Assembly (NCBI GenBank): GCA_903833275.1
Contig: CAILEP010000002.1
Location: forward strand, 1 to 50,050
DNA from: an uncultured Bdellovibrionales bacterium
Lineage (GTDB): Bacteria > Bdellovibrionota > Bdellovibrionia > Bdellovibrionales > UBA1609
Direction: 5' to 3'
Length of the DNA: 50,050 nucleotides
The notes beneath the pieces are model-generated. The model made no database searches. It was not told where the DNA came from and saw only the letters and a list, made by a program, of their open reading frames with translations. A program made the position numbers and the translations under genes. Shown here piece by piece: positions 18,272 through 26,863 of this stretch (the stretch's first letter is position 1; each line of letters begins with the position of its first letter).

Positions 18272-18975
18272 GGCAAGTCAAAAAACAAAAGATGCACATC
18301 GGCCTTAACCACAAATTCGAGGGGCTTTTCGTCAGTGATGGCAAGGGCATCGCCCGCACTCAACGCCGGCAAATTTGCTGCCGAAGCATCAAGCTCGCCT
18401 TCAATTATTTGAGCCCAACCTCGACGACCGGGCTGATTGGGCAACTTCAACTTGTCGTTTTTGGCGGCCCGCAAAACATAGAGATTGGCATCTTGATGAA
18501 TTTTCAAAGAACCATCTCGGCCATCTGGCGAAACCACCAAAGTCACATGCGCGTCGCGAATCTGTTTTGAAAAATCTTTTTGCTGATACTCCGGAGTATA
18601 GCCGCCCTTATCTGGCAGCAGCCAAATTTGCAGCAAATGACATTCTTTGTCGGCAATCGGGTTAAATTCTGAGTGGCGCACGCCCGTGCCCGCACACATG
18701 TACTGCACCTCACCTGGTTTCAAAACTTCACTATGACCCATCGAATCTTTGTGTTCGAGAGCCCCAGCTAAAACGTAAGTCACAATCTCCATATCTTTAT
18801 GGGGGTGGGTGCCAAAACCCATTCCGCCGGCGATGCGATCTTCGTTGATCACTCGTAGTGCCGAAAAACCCATGTGCTCTGGGTCATAGTACTCGCTGAA
18901 CGAAAAACTGTGCCGAGCTTTGAGCCAACCATGGTCGGCATAACCACGGGCTTCTGATTTTCTAACTTTAATCAT
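18268..18975 (-). CDS. pirin family protein
   Basis: This protein of about 235 residues is a bicupin with the pirin pattern: ARHSFSFSEYYDPEHMGF, the metal ligands in FGTHPHKDMEIVTYVL, and HxE-type EVQYMCAGTGVRHSEFN. E. coli YhhW of this family has quercetin 2,3-dioxygenase activity in vitro; the physiological role is not settled. GAGG precedes ATG 18975, which is preferred to the GTG at 18981. It is the first gene of a two-gene unit with the lipoprotein hydrolase. Confidence 0.9.
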   Translation of the reverse strand: MIKVRKSEARGYADHGWLKARHSFSFSEYYDPEHMGFSALRVINEDRIAGGMGFGTHPHKDMEIVTYVLAGALEHKDSMGHSEVLKPGEVQYMCAGTGVRHSEFNPIADKECHLLQIWLLPDKGGYTPEYQQKDFSKQIRDAHVTLVVSPDGRDGSLKIHQDANLYVLRAAKNDKLKLPNQPGRRGWAQIIEGELDASAANLPALSAGDALAITDEKPLEFVVKADVHLLFFDLP

Positions 18976-19095
18976 ACCCACCTCATTCGAAGAAAATAAT
19001 CATGACATAAGAAATATTGATTTGCCAACAGAGGGGCCGCCAATCGAACAGTTAGCTACGATTTAACCGTAAATTAATCACCGTTTAGTGACAGA

Positions 19096-19830
19096 CTAAC
19101 GACAAATTAGCGGCAACAGCCGAGCGCTACTCGCCTCATTGCTCAGTTCAGCGCGCGACGGCAGACCATGCTCGCGAAAATGTTGAATTTTTTGTGTCAC
19201 CATAAAAAGAGCCAGCGCCACGAAAAGAACGCCAATCGAACGCTGGGCAAGCCCCTTGGCGGCAAAAGCACCCAAGCCAAAGCGAGTAACCACGAGCGCC
19301 GGCACGGTGCCCAACCAAAAAACTGATAACACAATTAGCCCGCGCCACGGCGAAGATGTGGCCGCGGCGAGAAGAACAAAACTATATAAGAACCCGCAGG
19401 GCAATAACGGGGTCAATAGCCCCACTGCTACTGATCGCAAGGCCCCCGGCCAACGCCAAATCGGCCGAAGCAATTGCACCCAAAATTTTTGCAGGTAACC
19501 ATTAGGATTGCCAGTACCCTTGCCGGCGACACCACCACTGATCATTTTCAAACCGGTTAATGCAAATAGCGCAACCAATATAACCGCCGCAAAAGAACTC
19601 AACCAAGTAAAGTAGGTATTTTTAAGAAGGCCCTCGCCAACCCAGCCAGCCCCAAAACCAAGTGTCGCGTAACCGCCCCCCCGACCTAGGTGATAGATTG
19701 CAGTGCGTGAGTTTTGTGTGGCAGCCATCATGAGGCCACCGCACATTGCGACGCAATGAAAACTGCCGGCAAAGGCCGCGCCTAAAACCCCGCTAATAAA
19801 AACAAAATCAAATGTGTTGATCGGGCCCAA
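19096..19830 (-). CDS. SafE/DsbD_2-type membrane protein of the cbb3 cluster
   Basis: This 244-residue protein has six membrane helices with the family motifs FHCVAMCGG near the start and LLPCGFLYS in helix 4, whose cysteines and histidine are thought to handle copper or reductant. Such genes are regularly found at the end of cco clusters in diverse bacteria and probably aid haem-copper oxidase assembly, although databases often call them sulfite exporters. The start is TTG 19830, inside the end of ccoG, with AGAGGTG 7 nt ahead. The overlap is 23 nt. Confidence 0.8.
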   Translation of the reverse strand: MGPINTFDFVFISGVLGAAFAGSFHCVAMCGGLMMAATQNSRTAIYHLGRGGGYATLGFGAGWVGEGLLKNTYFTWLSSFAAVILVALFALTGLKMISGGVAGKGTGNPNGYLQKFWVQLLRPIWRWPGALRSVAVGLLTPLLPCGFLYSFVLLAAATSSPWRGLIVLSVFWLGTVPALVVTRFGLGAFAAKGLAQRSIGVLFVALALFMVTQKIQHFREHGLPSRAELSNEASSARLLPLICR

Positions 19831-21250
19831 CGACGGTCACCTCTGCTTTATTGGCGTGCTCGCCCTCATTTGTTTGCCAGCGATCTTCAAGTTGCACCTT
19901 GGCCGAATGGCTTTGCAAAAATTCAACCGGAAACTTTAGAAAAAACTGATTTCGCTCACCCTGGCCAGACAAAACTTTAAAAACCTTTTGGGCCTGGATC
20001 AATTCAAAACCGTCGCCTTGCAGCCTCTTTGGTAACACGATTTCAACACTCGCATCGTACGCACTTACATTCGACCAATTGACCTTGAAATGATTAATAA
20101 CCATTCTTCGACCGTCGGGGTTAACCACAACTTGATAAGGAGTATCAATGGCGCGCAGAATTTCGGTCTGAAAAATCTGTTGCGACGCCAATCGAAAACC
20201 AAGCCCCGTGAACATTAGAATTAACAGCGCCCCATAGACCACGACTCGAGGGCGAAAGAATTTCTGTTTTTCGCCGCGCAATTCAGCGTCACTTGCGTAG
20301 CGAATAAGACCCTTCGGTTTGCCAATTTTCTCCATGACCTCGTCGCAAACATCGATGCACGCGGTGCAGGCAATGCACTCCATCTGAAAGCCGTTACGTA
20401 TATCAATGCCCGTCGGGCAAACCCGTACACACTTAACGCAATTGATGCAGTCGCCGGTCGCCGCCTGAACCGCACCGGCCTCAGGCTTAAGAATTTTACG
20501 GGGCTCGCCGCGTTTTGAGTCATAGGCAATGGTCACTGATTGCTCGTCCATCATGACCGATTGAAAGCGACCGTAGGGGCAGGCGATCAGGCAAAACTGC
20601 TCTCGAAACCAACCGAAATCGAGAAGTACAATCAATGTCGAGACGGCAACAACGGCGAAAGACCCAGGGTTTTCGCTCGGTGGCCGAATGATCATTCGCG
20701 CGACATTTTCACCACCCATAAAAAGAGCCAGAAAACTATGGGTGATCGCGGCTGAACCCAATATAAAGAGCGCCCATTTCAAAGATTTTAAACTTATTTT
20801 TTTGGCACCCCAAGGTTGCTTATCAAGTTCGCGCTGCTGAAGATGGTTGCCCTCGACCCAACGTTCAACTCGGCGAAAAAAACCTTCGATAAAAACCGTT
20901 TGAGGGCAGGCCCAGCCGCACCACACTCGCCCCCAAATTGCTGAAACAAAAACGAGAGCCAGAGCGAACGACCCCACTACAAAAAATAGCCCCGGGACAT
21001 CTTGCGGCAAAAATAAATGCCCAAGAAGAAAAAATCGCCTCTGTGGTACATTCAATTGTAATGCCGGCGCCCCATGAACGGTTAGCCACGGCAACGCCAG
21101 AAAAAAACCCACGAGTAAAAAATGGATTTTATCTTTCGCCTTTTGAAATCGCCCCTGCACTTTGGCCGGGATCACACGCACACGATGACCGAGCTCGTCA
21201 GTCGTCGTGAGACGATCTTTAAAAATCTTCGGCAAAAGTGGCTGTGTCAA
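19808..21250 (-). CDS. ccoG: cbb3 oxidase accessory protein CcoG (polyferredoxin)
   Basis: This 480-residue membrane protein carries RVWCGWACPQTVF, FCLIACPYGRFQSVM, and two 4Fe-4S clusters in CINCVKCVRVCPTGIDIRNG and CIACTACIDVC. CcoG/RdxA/FixG is a cupric reductase that supplies Cu(I) for the CcoN active site. A C-terminal Ig-like domain (about 370-480) is of the FixG_C type. The start is TTG; no strong Shine-Dalgarno is seen. It follows ccoP after 28 nt in the operon. No separate CcoH/FixH gene is found nearby. Confidence 0.95.
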   Translation of the reverse strand: MTQPLLPKIFKDRLTTTDELGHRVRVIPAKVQGRFQKAKDKIHFLLVGFFLALPWLTVHGAPALQLNVPQRRFFLLGHLFLPQDVPGLFFVVGSFALALVFVSAIWGRVWCGWACPQTVFIEGFFRRVERWVEGNHLQQRELDKQPWGAKKISLKSLKWALFILGSAAITHSFLALFMGGENVARMIIRPPSENPGSFAVVAVSTLIVLLDFGWFREQFCLIACPYGRFQSVMMDEQSVTIAYDSKRGEPRKILKPEAGAVQAATGDCINCVKCVRVCPTGIDIRNGFQMECIACTACIDVCDEVMEKIGKPKGLIRYASDAELRGEKQKFFRPRVVVYGALLILMFTGLGFRLASQQIFQTEILRAIDTPYQVVVNPDGRRMVINHFKVNWSNVSAYDASVEIVLPKRLQGDGFELIQAQKVFKVLSGQGERNQFFLKFPVEFLQSHSAKVQLEDRWQTNEGEHANKAEVTVVGPDQHI

Positions 21251-21278
21251 ATTCGGCCCATCTCTACAATAATTTTAA

Positions 21279-21902
21279 TCACTCGCTAACGAGATCGCCC
21301 TGTGGCGGCTTCGCAGTGGCCACCGGCTTACCCTTCAGTGATTTTACATAACCAACCACATCGAGGATCTCATCTTCAGCCAGAATATTGCGCCAAGCCG
21401 GCATACCCTTGTCGAGCACTCCGTCTTCAACAACTTCGTAAATCGTCAAAAGCTTACCTTGGCCGTGAATCCAATAGTTGTCAGTAAGATTGGGGCCAAC
21501 AAGGCCACCGCCGTCTGGCGCGTGGCAAGCCGCACATTTCTCGCCAAAAACCTTTTGACCAACGGCCATCTTAGCCGGGTCTGCCATAACCGCCATAAGG
21601 ACCGACTCGTCAGCCCCCTTCGGATGGCTTTTTACTTGCAAGGCTTCGATCTTTTCGAGCTTAACTGTAAGCTCTTCTTTTAGAGTCGGCCCGCCCATTA
21701 ATTGGTAGTACGCGAAGTACCCGACCCCAAACGCAATCGAGAGATAGAAAAACAACTGCCACCAGAAAGGGGCTGGGTTGTTGAACTCTTGAATGCCGTC
21801 ATATTCGTGGCCCGGCATCAAAACATCAAGGCCGCTTGTTTGACCTGTATTTTTACTATCACCTTTATTGTCACGTTTATTATCACTTTTAATATCACTC
21901 AT
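21279..21902 (-). CDS. ccoP: cbb3 oxidase cytochrome c subunit CcoP with one haem
   Basis: This protein of about 207 residues has a charged N-terminus rich in DN/DK repeats, a membrane helix at about 46-68, and one c-type haem motif CAACH (C123, C126, H127) with Met167 in KGMPAW as the probable axial ligand. CcoP normally has two haem domains in about 300 residues; only one is present here, with the CcoP-like pattern VGPNLTDNYWIHG. ATG 21902 has GAGGGG 5 nt before it and overlaps the ccoQ stop by 8 nt. Confidence 0.9.
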   Translation of the reverse strand: MSDIKSDNKRDNKGDSKNTGQTSGLDVLMPGHEYDGIQEFNNPAPFWWQLFFYLSIAFGVGYFAYYQLMGGPTLKEELTVKLEKIEALQVKSHPKGADESVLMAVMADPAKMAVGQKVFGEKCAACHAPDGGGLVGPNLTDNYWIHGQGKLLTIYEVVEDGVLDKGMPAWRNILAEDEILDVVGYVKSLKGKPVATAKPPQGDLVSE

Positions 21903-22089
21903 TGACGCCCCCTCTGGCTGTCGCATCCGAATCTAAATCCAATGGCATTTCTTCTAGGTGTTTATAGACCTTATCAGAGCCTTTGCGGTTGACCCACAAT
22001 ACGGCCCCGGCAAATAAGAGAATAAAAAGTATTAATCCCACTATAGACATATGCTGTAGCGGGATTCGTGCAAGTGCTTCTTTAATCAT
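21895..22089 (-). CDS. ccoQ: CcoQ-like small membrane subunit
   Basis: This 64-residue protein has one membrane helix (about 15-33, IVGLILFILLFAGAVLWV) followed by a polar tail with YKHLEEMPLDLDSD, as in CcoQ/FixQ, which stabilises the association of CcoP with the core oxidase. Its position between ccoNO and ccoP is the standard one. It overlaps ccoNO by 4 nt and ccoP by 8 nt. Confidence 0.85.
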   Translation of the reverse strand: MIKEALARIPLQHMSIVGLILFILLFAGAVLWVNRKGSDKVYKHLEEMPLDLDSDATARGGVNE

Positions 22090-24278
22090 CGTGCACCCAC
22101 TTTTTGCGGGGCTTCTATCTGCTTACCTAACAATTGCAGATAAGCGATAAGCGCCACGATCTCACGATCTTCATCAACCATTGTCGCGCCATTGGCTTTA
22201 AGATCATCAACGATGATTTTTGCCTGAGCGTGAGCAAGTGCTACGGCATTCGATACGTCGTCATCGCTATACGGCACACCTAAAGTTTTAAGCACGCTGA
22301 TCTTCTTCGACAAAACTTCGAAATCTGTTTTGTCTGACAGAAGCCACGGGTAAGACGGCATAATCGACTGCGCCGTTAAGTCGCGCGGGTTATTCATGTG
22401 ACGATAGTGCCAAAGATTCGGAAACTTGCCGCCCTCGCGCGCAAGATCGGGGCCAATGCGCTTTGAACCCCATTGAAAAGGGTGATCCCACATAGATTCT
22501 TCCATTTTTGATTCTGGGCCATATCGAACGACGTCGAAATCTAGCTTTCGAATCATCTGCGAATGGCAAAGATAGCAACCTTCGCGCACATAGATATCTC
22601 GCCCAGCTTGCTCAAGTGGAGTGTAATGCTTAACTTTCGCACCCTGATAAATGCTTTCAGAGTAAGAATTGGCCGTAACGAAAGGCACAATCTCGACCGC
22701 CGTACCGATGAGAATACCGACGAGTGCTAGGCCCGCAAGCACCATCGGCATAGCCTCAAGGCGCTCGTGGGTAAACCCAGGTGAGAAAAGTTTTTCAGTA
22801 AGAGCTTTAAATCGCGGATAGCGATCTGTGACCTCATTCGTATAATCTGCGCTCGCGGTTTGAATTGCTTGGTAGACGTTAACCAACATCAACACAAACC
22901 CGCTCAAGTAAAGCAAGCCCCCAAACGCACGCACCCAATAGAGCGGCACTATGCGAATAACGGTTTGAACAAAATCGGGGTAAAGTAGTTTACCTGCAGA
23001 ATCCATACCCATCCACATAAGCCCCTGGGTGATTCCCGCAGCCCACATTGAAATCGTATAAATTAAAATGCCGACGGTCGCCGTCCAAAAATGGATATTC
23101 ATCCAACTTACGTTTAACGGCTTGGTCTTCCAGAGGCGCGGGACGAGATAGTAGATCATACCGAAACTCAATAGGCCATTCCAGCCGAGAGCACCGGCGT
23201 GAACGTGGGCGATAATCCAATCTGTGTAATGAGCCAGAGCACTTACAGATTTAATGGCGAGCAAAGGCCCCTCGAAAGTCGCCATGCCGTAAAATGTCGT
23301 GGCCGCGACTAGAAATTTTGTCGGTGGGTCGGTGCGAAGTTTATCCCACGCGCCTCGTAGGGTCAGAATGCCGTTAATCATGCCGCCCCAGCTGGGTATC
23401 CAGAGCATAACACTAAACACCATGCCGACCGTTTGCGCCCAATCGGGCAAGGCCGTGTTGAGCAAATGATGTGGGCCGGCCCAGATATAAATAAAAACTA
23501 AAGTCCAAAAATGGATCACCGAAAGGCGATACGAATAGACCGGTCGATTAACAGCCTTCGGGATGAAATAATACATCAACCCCAAAAAGGGCGTGGTTAA
23601 GAAAAAGGCCACCGCATTGTGACCATACCACCACTGAACGAGGGCATCCGTCACGCCTGCGTAAATTTCATAACTTTTGAAAAACGTCACCGGTATGGCA
23701 AGCGAATTCACAATGTGCAAAACGGCCACTGTGATAAACGTGGCTATGTAAAACCAAATCGCAACATAGATATGTTTTTCGCGTCGAATGCGAATTGTTT
23801 GCAACAGGTTTAGGCCAAACGCCACCCACACCACTGCGATTAAAATATCAATCGGCCACTCGAGTTCAGCGTACTCTTTGCCTTGAGTGATACCAAACGG
23901 CAATGTTAAAGCGGCCGAAACGATGATCGTTTGCCAACCCCAGAAGTGAAAGCGCGAGACGGCGTCGCTCCAGAGTCGGGTTCTTAGCAACCGCTGAGTC
24001 GAATAATAAATGCCGGCGAAGATTGCGTTGCCGGCAAAGGCAAAGATCGCGGCGTTCGTGTGCAAAGGTCTGATGCGCCCAAAACTGAGCCACGGCAGAT
24101 TCTGCCCAAGTTTAAAATAGGCCAATTGCAAGGCAATATAGAGCCCCGCAAGCATCGCCACCAAGCCCCATGTTAAGGTGGCTAAGGTGAATTTTCGGAC
24201 AATGTCGTCATCGTACTGAAACGACTCGACTTGGTTCTGAGAGCCAGTATTGGCCCCGCTAGATTGTTGGTTGTTCAT
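22086..24278 (-). CDS. ccoNO: fused cbb3 oxidase subunits I and II (CcoN-CcoO)
   Basis: In this 730-residue protein, residues 1 to about 500 are CcoN: 12 helices with haem and Cu ligands H73 (RPLHTNA), H220 (WYGHNAV), H270-H271 and H358/H360 (AHVHAG). Residues about 515-730 are CcoO, with one membrane helix (MVLAGLALVGILIGTAVEI) and a c-haem motif CYLCH (C568-H572), then MPSYPWL carrying the likely Met ligand. The enzyme reduces oxygen with cytochrome c electrons at high affinity and pumps protons. GGAG lies 7 nt before the ATG. The fusion has no internal stop or duplicated start. Confidence 0.96.
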   Translation of the reverse strand: MNNQQSSGANTGSQNQVESFQYDDDIVRKFTLATLTWGLVAMLAGLYIALQLAYFKLGQNLPWLSFGRIRPLHTNAAIFAFAGNAIFAGIYYSTQRLLRTRLWSDAVSRFHFWGWQTIIVSAALTLPFGITQGKEYAELEWPIDILIAVVWVAFGLNLLQTIRIRREKHIYVAIWFYIATFITVAVLHIVNSLAIPVTFFKSYEIYAGVTDALVQWWYGHNAVAFFLTTPFLGLMYYFIPKAVNRPVYSYRLSVIHFWTLVFIYIWAGPHHLLNTALPDWAQTVGMVFSVMLWIPSWGGMINGILTLRGAWDKLRTDPPTKFLVAATTFYGMATFEGPLLAIKSVSALAHYTDWIIAHVHAGALGWNGLLSFGMIYYLVPRLWKTKPLNVSWMNIHFWTATVGILIYTISMWAAGITQGLMWMGMDSAGKLLYPDFVQTVIRIVPLYWVRAFGGLLYLSGFVLMLVNVYQAIQTASADYTNEVTDRYPRFKALTEKLFSPGFTHERLEAMPMVLAGLALVGILIGTAVEIVPFVTANSYSESIYQGAKVKHYTPLEQAGRDIYVREGCYLCHSQMIRKLDFDVVRYGPESKMEESMWDHPFQWGSKRIGPDLAREGGKFPNLWHYRHMNNPRDLTAQSIMPSYPWLLSDKTDFEVLSKKISVLKTLGVPYSDDDVSNAVALAHAQAKIIVDDLKANGATMVDEDREIVALIAYLQLLGKQIEAPQKVGAR

Positions 24279-24441
24279 TCTTATTCTCCGTTGTTAGCTG
24301 CTTTTCTTCATCAATCAAAATTCGAATGGCCGGCGTCTCAAGGTCTTCATATTGGCCCGTGCGCACCATCCAAATAAAACCAAACAAAAAGATCGCACCG
24401 AGACCAAGTGCGGCGGGCACAAGAAAATAGATAATGCTCAC
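24259..24441 (-). CDS. ccoS: cbb3 oxidase maturation protein CcoS
   Basis: This 60-residue protein with one membrane helix has the CcoS pattern FLVPAALGLGAIFLFGFIWMVRTGQYEDL: a small-residue-rich helix followed by GQYEDLE and the acidic ILIDEE. CcoS is required to insert haem and copper into CcoN. It overlaps ccoI by 4 nt and ccoNO by 20 nt, so its translation is tied to both. Confidence 0.92.
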   Translation of the reverse strand: MSIIYFLVPAALGLGAIFLFGFIWMVRTGQYEDLETPAIRILIDEEKQLTTENKNEQPTI

Positions 24442-26780
24442 GACTGGCCCCCTTTCAAATGCCGAACAAAGAGAAACGTCGAGATGAAAACTGTCAACGC
24501 AGAGAGCGGCATCACAATGGCGGCAATCAAAGGGTTCATTAGACCGGCAATAGCGAGCCCACCGGCAATCGAATTGTACAAAGTTGAAAAGATAAAATTG
24601 ATTCTGTGCATTTGCTGAAGCTTTCGACCCAAAAAAAAGAAATCAGTGACCGCAGCCAAACCGGGTCGCAACACCGCGACACCTGCCGCAGACTGAATCG
24701 CCCCGAGCCCACCCTGCACCGCAATCGAGACATCAGCGTGACTCATGGCGAGCGCGTCGTTAACGCCGTCACCAACGACCGCCACCCGTTGCCCTTGTGC
24801 TTTAATTTCGTCTATCTTTTGGGCTTTTAACTCTGGAGAACAATTCGCGAATGTGTCGGCCATTGCGATGCCGATCTGGTTTGCCACGTCTTGCGCCACA
24901 GTCTCGCGATCACCCGAAACTATCTGACAGCGTAAACCCCTGGCCTGCTGCGCACGCACAATTATTGCAGCCTCGGGCCGTACTTGATCGGCCAAATAAA
25001 GGCGGCCAATGGGCGCCCCCTGCTCGAGAAAATCAACTAAAATACGTTTTTCATTTTCGACCGACGCTTTCGTTCGGCCCAAAAAATACACCTTGCCGGC
25101 GATTGTGGCTTCAATGCCAACACCCAAGATATCGCGCAGATTCGAAAGCGCCTCGACTTGACCCAAGCCAAGGTGGGCGGCGATGGCCCGCGAGACTGGG
25201 TGGCGAGAGGCATGGGCGAGCGCCCGCAATTTACCAAAAAATTTCGCCGGCACCTCATTTTCAAGTACGCGCATTCGCCCTTCCGTCAGCGTGCCGGTTT
25301 TATCGAAACAAATTACATCAAGACTGTTCGCGTTTTCAAGCGATTCGACGTCGCGAACCAGCAATCCCCAGGCAAATGCCTTTTTCAAAAACAGCGCTTG
25401 AGCCAGCGGAGTAGCGAGAGCCAGCGCACAGGGGCAGGTCACGATTAAAAGTGCCAACGCTCGATGCAAACCGATGTCTATTTTATTTTGCAAACCAAAA
25501 TAAATGAGAATACCAACAGCAACTATTGAAACTAAAATTAAAAGCGCTTTAGCATAAGAATCATATTGTTGTTCTCGCGCCGTGCGCTTTTGATTTTGAT
25601 TTCTGACTTCGGAAAGAATTTGCTCAAGGCGCGTATCGCGACCCACGGCTCGCACCTCGACCTCAACATCGGCCGAACCTTCGGCTGCGCCATCATAGAT
25701 CGCACCGGCAAAAACCAAATCGCCTGGGCGCATTTCTACTGGCTCACTCTCGCCGGTCAAAGTCGAATTATTAAAAAAGCCACGGCCCGTTCGAATAAGA
25801 CCATCGATGTCGAGTCGAAAACCGGGATTCAAGGCAAAGCGCTCACCAACTCTTCGGTTTTCATCGGCGTTTACAAATAAGTGCGAATGCGATTCGCCCA
25901 ACCCGTATTGCCTTAGACGACTAAGCAAATATCGACTCGCGAGCAAAAGAAAAATTAGCGACGACAGCGAATCGAAATAGATCTCATTTAAACGACCAGA
26001 ATAGATACCAAAAAGGCTGTAGAAAAAGGCCACGACTATGGCAAGCATAATCGGGGCATCTATTGAAAAACGTTTCTGTCGAAAAGAAGCCCAGACTCCA
26101 TGAAAAAAAGAACGGCCAGAATAGCCTACCGACAACGCAGACAGTGCCGCGGATGAGTAAGAGAAAAATCTCGACCACTCGGCATTGGCGCCAGCATAAA
26201 GAGGCAGGGTCATCAGCATTATGTTGCCAGCCAAAGCGCCCGCGACACCTAAGTCAATCAACCGCGAGCGGTTCTCTTTCTTCTCAAGTTCAAAACCCTG
26301 CTCCTGACTTTGAATCAGGTGAGGCCTATAGCCCCACGAGTTCAAGAGTTGGGCCACCGCTGAAAGTGAACCCTCGTGGGTCAATTTCAAGCGTAGAATT
26401 GAGTGCCCGAGATCAAGATGCGCTTCGGCGACGTCTGCCACTGCCATTTCGGGCAATTTTTCGATAAGCCAGAGGCAGGCACTGCAGTGCACCCCTTCTA
26501 AATAAATTTTATGATTACGCTCGAAACTCTGCCAATTATTAAAGGTGACGTCACTCTCAACCACCGGCGCCGCTGGGCGAATACAAACACCATCTCTTTT
26601 TAAATCATAAAAGCGACCCAGGCCCGCACTTTGCAAAACTTGAAAAACGGTCGCGCAACCGGCACAGCAGAACCAGGGCGTCGCCGAAACTTTGGGGCCA
26701 GCGAGCAGCCCACAGTGTGCGCATAAAATTGGCGTCCTAAAAGTCGCAGCAGGAGCGTCATCGCTCAGGGTGTCGTACAC
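24438..26780 (-). CDS. ccoI: copper-translocating P1B-type ATPase CcoI
   Basis: This 780-residue ATPase has an N-terminal cysteine cluster (C20, C23, then CCAGC at 38-42) typical of CcoI/FixI, an HMA domain with HCSAC (98-102), the metal site CPC at 449-451, TLTGESEP in the actuator, phosphorylated Asp493 in DKTGT, and GDGVNDALA. It moves copper out of the cytoplasm for oxidase assembly. It starts at GTG with AAGG 6 nt upstream and is the first gene of the cco operon. Confidence 0.95.
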   Translation of the reverse strand: MYDTLSDDAPAATFRTPILCAHCGLLAGPKVSATPWFCCAGCATVFQVLQSAGLGRFYDLKRDGVCIRPAAPVVESDVTFNNWQSFERNHKIYLEGVHCSACLWLIEKLPEMAVADVAEAHLDLGHSILRLKLTHEGSLSAVAQLLNSWGYRPHLIQSQEQGFELEKKENRSRLIDLGVAGALAGNIMLMTLPLYAGANAEWSRFFSYSSAALSALSVGYSGRSFFHGVWASFRQKRFSIDAPIMLAIVVAFFYSLFGIYSGRLNEIYFDSLSSLIFLLLASRYLLSRLRQYGLGESHSHLFVNADENRRVGERFALNPGFRLDIDGLIRTGRGFFNNSTLTGESEPVEMRPGDLVFAGAIYDGAAEGSADVEVEVRAVGRDTRLEQILSEVRNQNQKRTAREQQYDSYAKALLILVSIVAVGILIYFGLQNKIDIGLHRALALLIVTCPCALALATPLAQALFLKKAFAWGLLVRDVESLENANSLDVICFDKTGTLTEGRMRVLENEVPAKFFGKLRALAHASRHPVSRAIAAHLGLGQVEALSNLRDILGVGIEATIAGKVYFLGRTKASVENEKRILVDFLEQGAPIGRLYLADQVRPEAAIIVRAQQARGLRCQIVSGDRETVAQDVANQIGIAMADTFANCSPELKAQKIDEIKAQGQRVAVVGDGVNDALAMSHADVSIAVQGGLGAIQSAAGVAVLRPGLAAVTDFFFLGRKLQQMHRINFIFSTLYNSIAGGLAIAGLMNPLIAAIVMPLSALTVFISTFLFVRHLKGGQS

Positions 26781-26837
26781 AGGCTACCTTTTGATTAAGT
26801 TATGCACTTACGCTATGCGGCCGGCATGATTTAAAAT

Positions 26838-26851
26838 ATGATTTGCATCAG
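26838..26851. promoter_or_regulatory. FNR/ANR-like box upstream of the cco operon
   Basis: ATGAT-TTGC-ATCAG matches the FNR/ANR consensus TTGAT-N4-ATCAA at 8 of 10 defined positions and is itself nearly palindromic. It is centred about 64 bp upstream of the ccoI GTG, a distance compatible with activation of the oxidase operon at low oxygen. No regulator gene of this family is in the window, so this is a sequence match only. Confidence 0.45.
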
Positions 26852-26863
26852 GTTTTGCGCAAA

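Noticed and set aside
19096-19830. Calling this gene a sulfite exporter
   Set aside because: The Cys/His motifs and the position inside the cbb3 operon fit oxidase assembly better than the generic database label.
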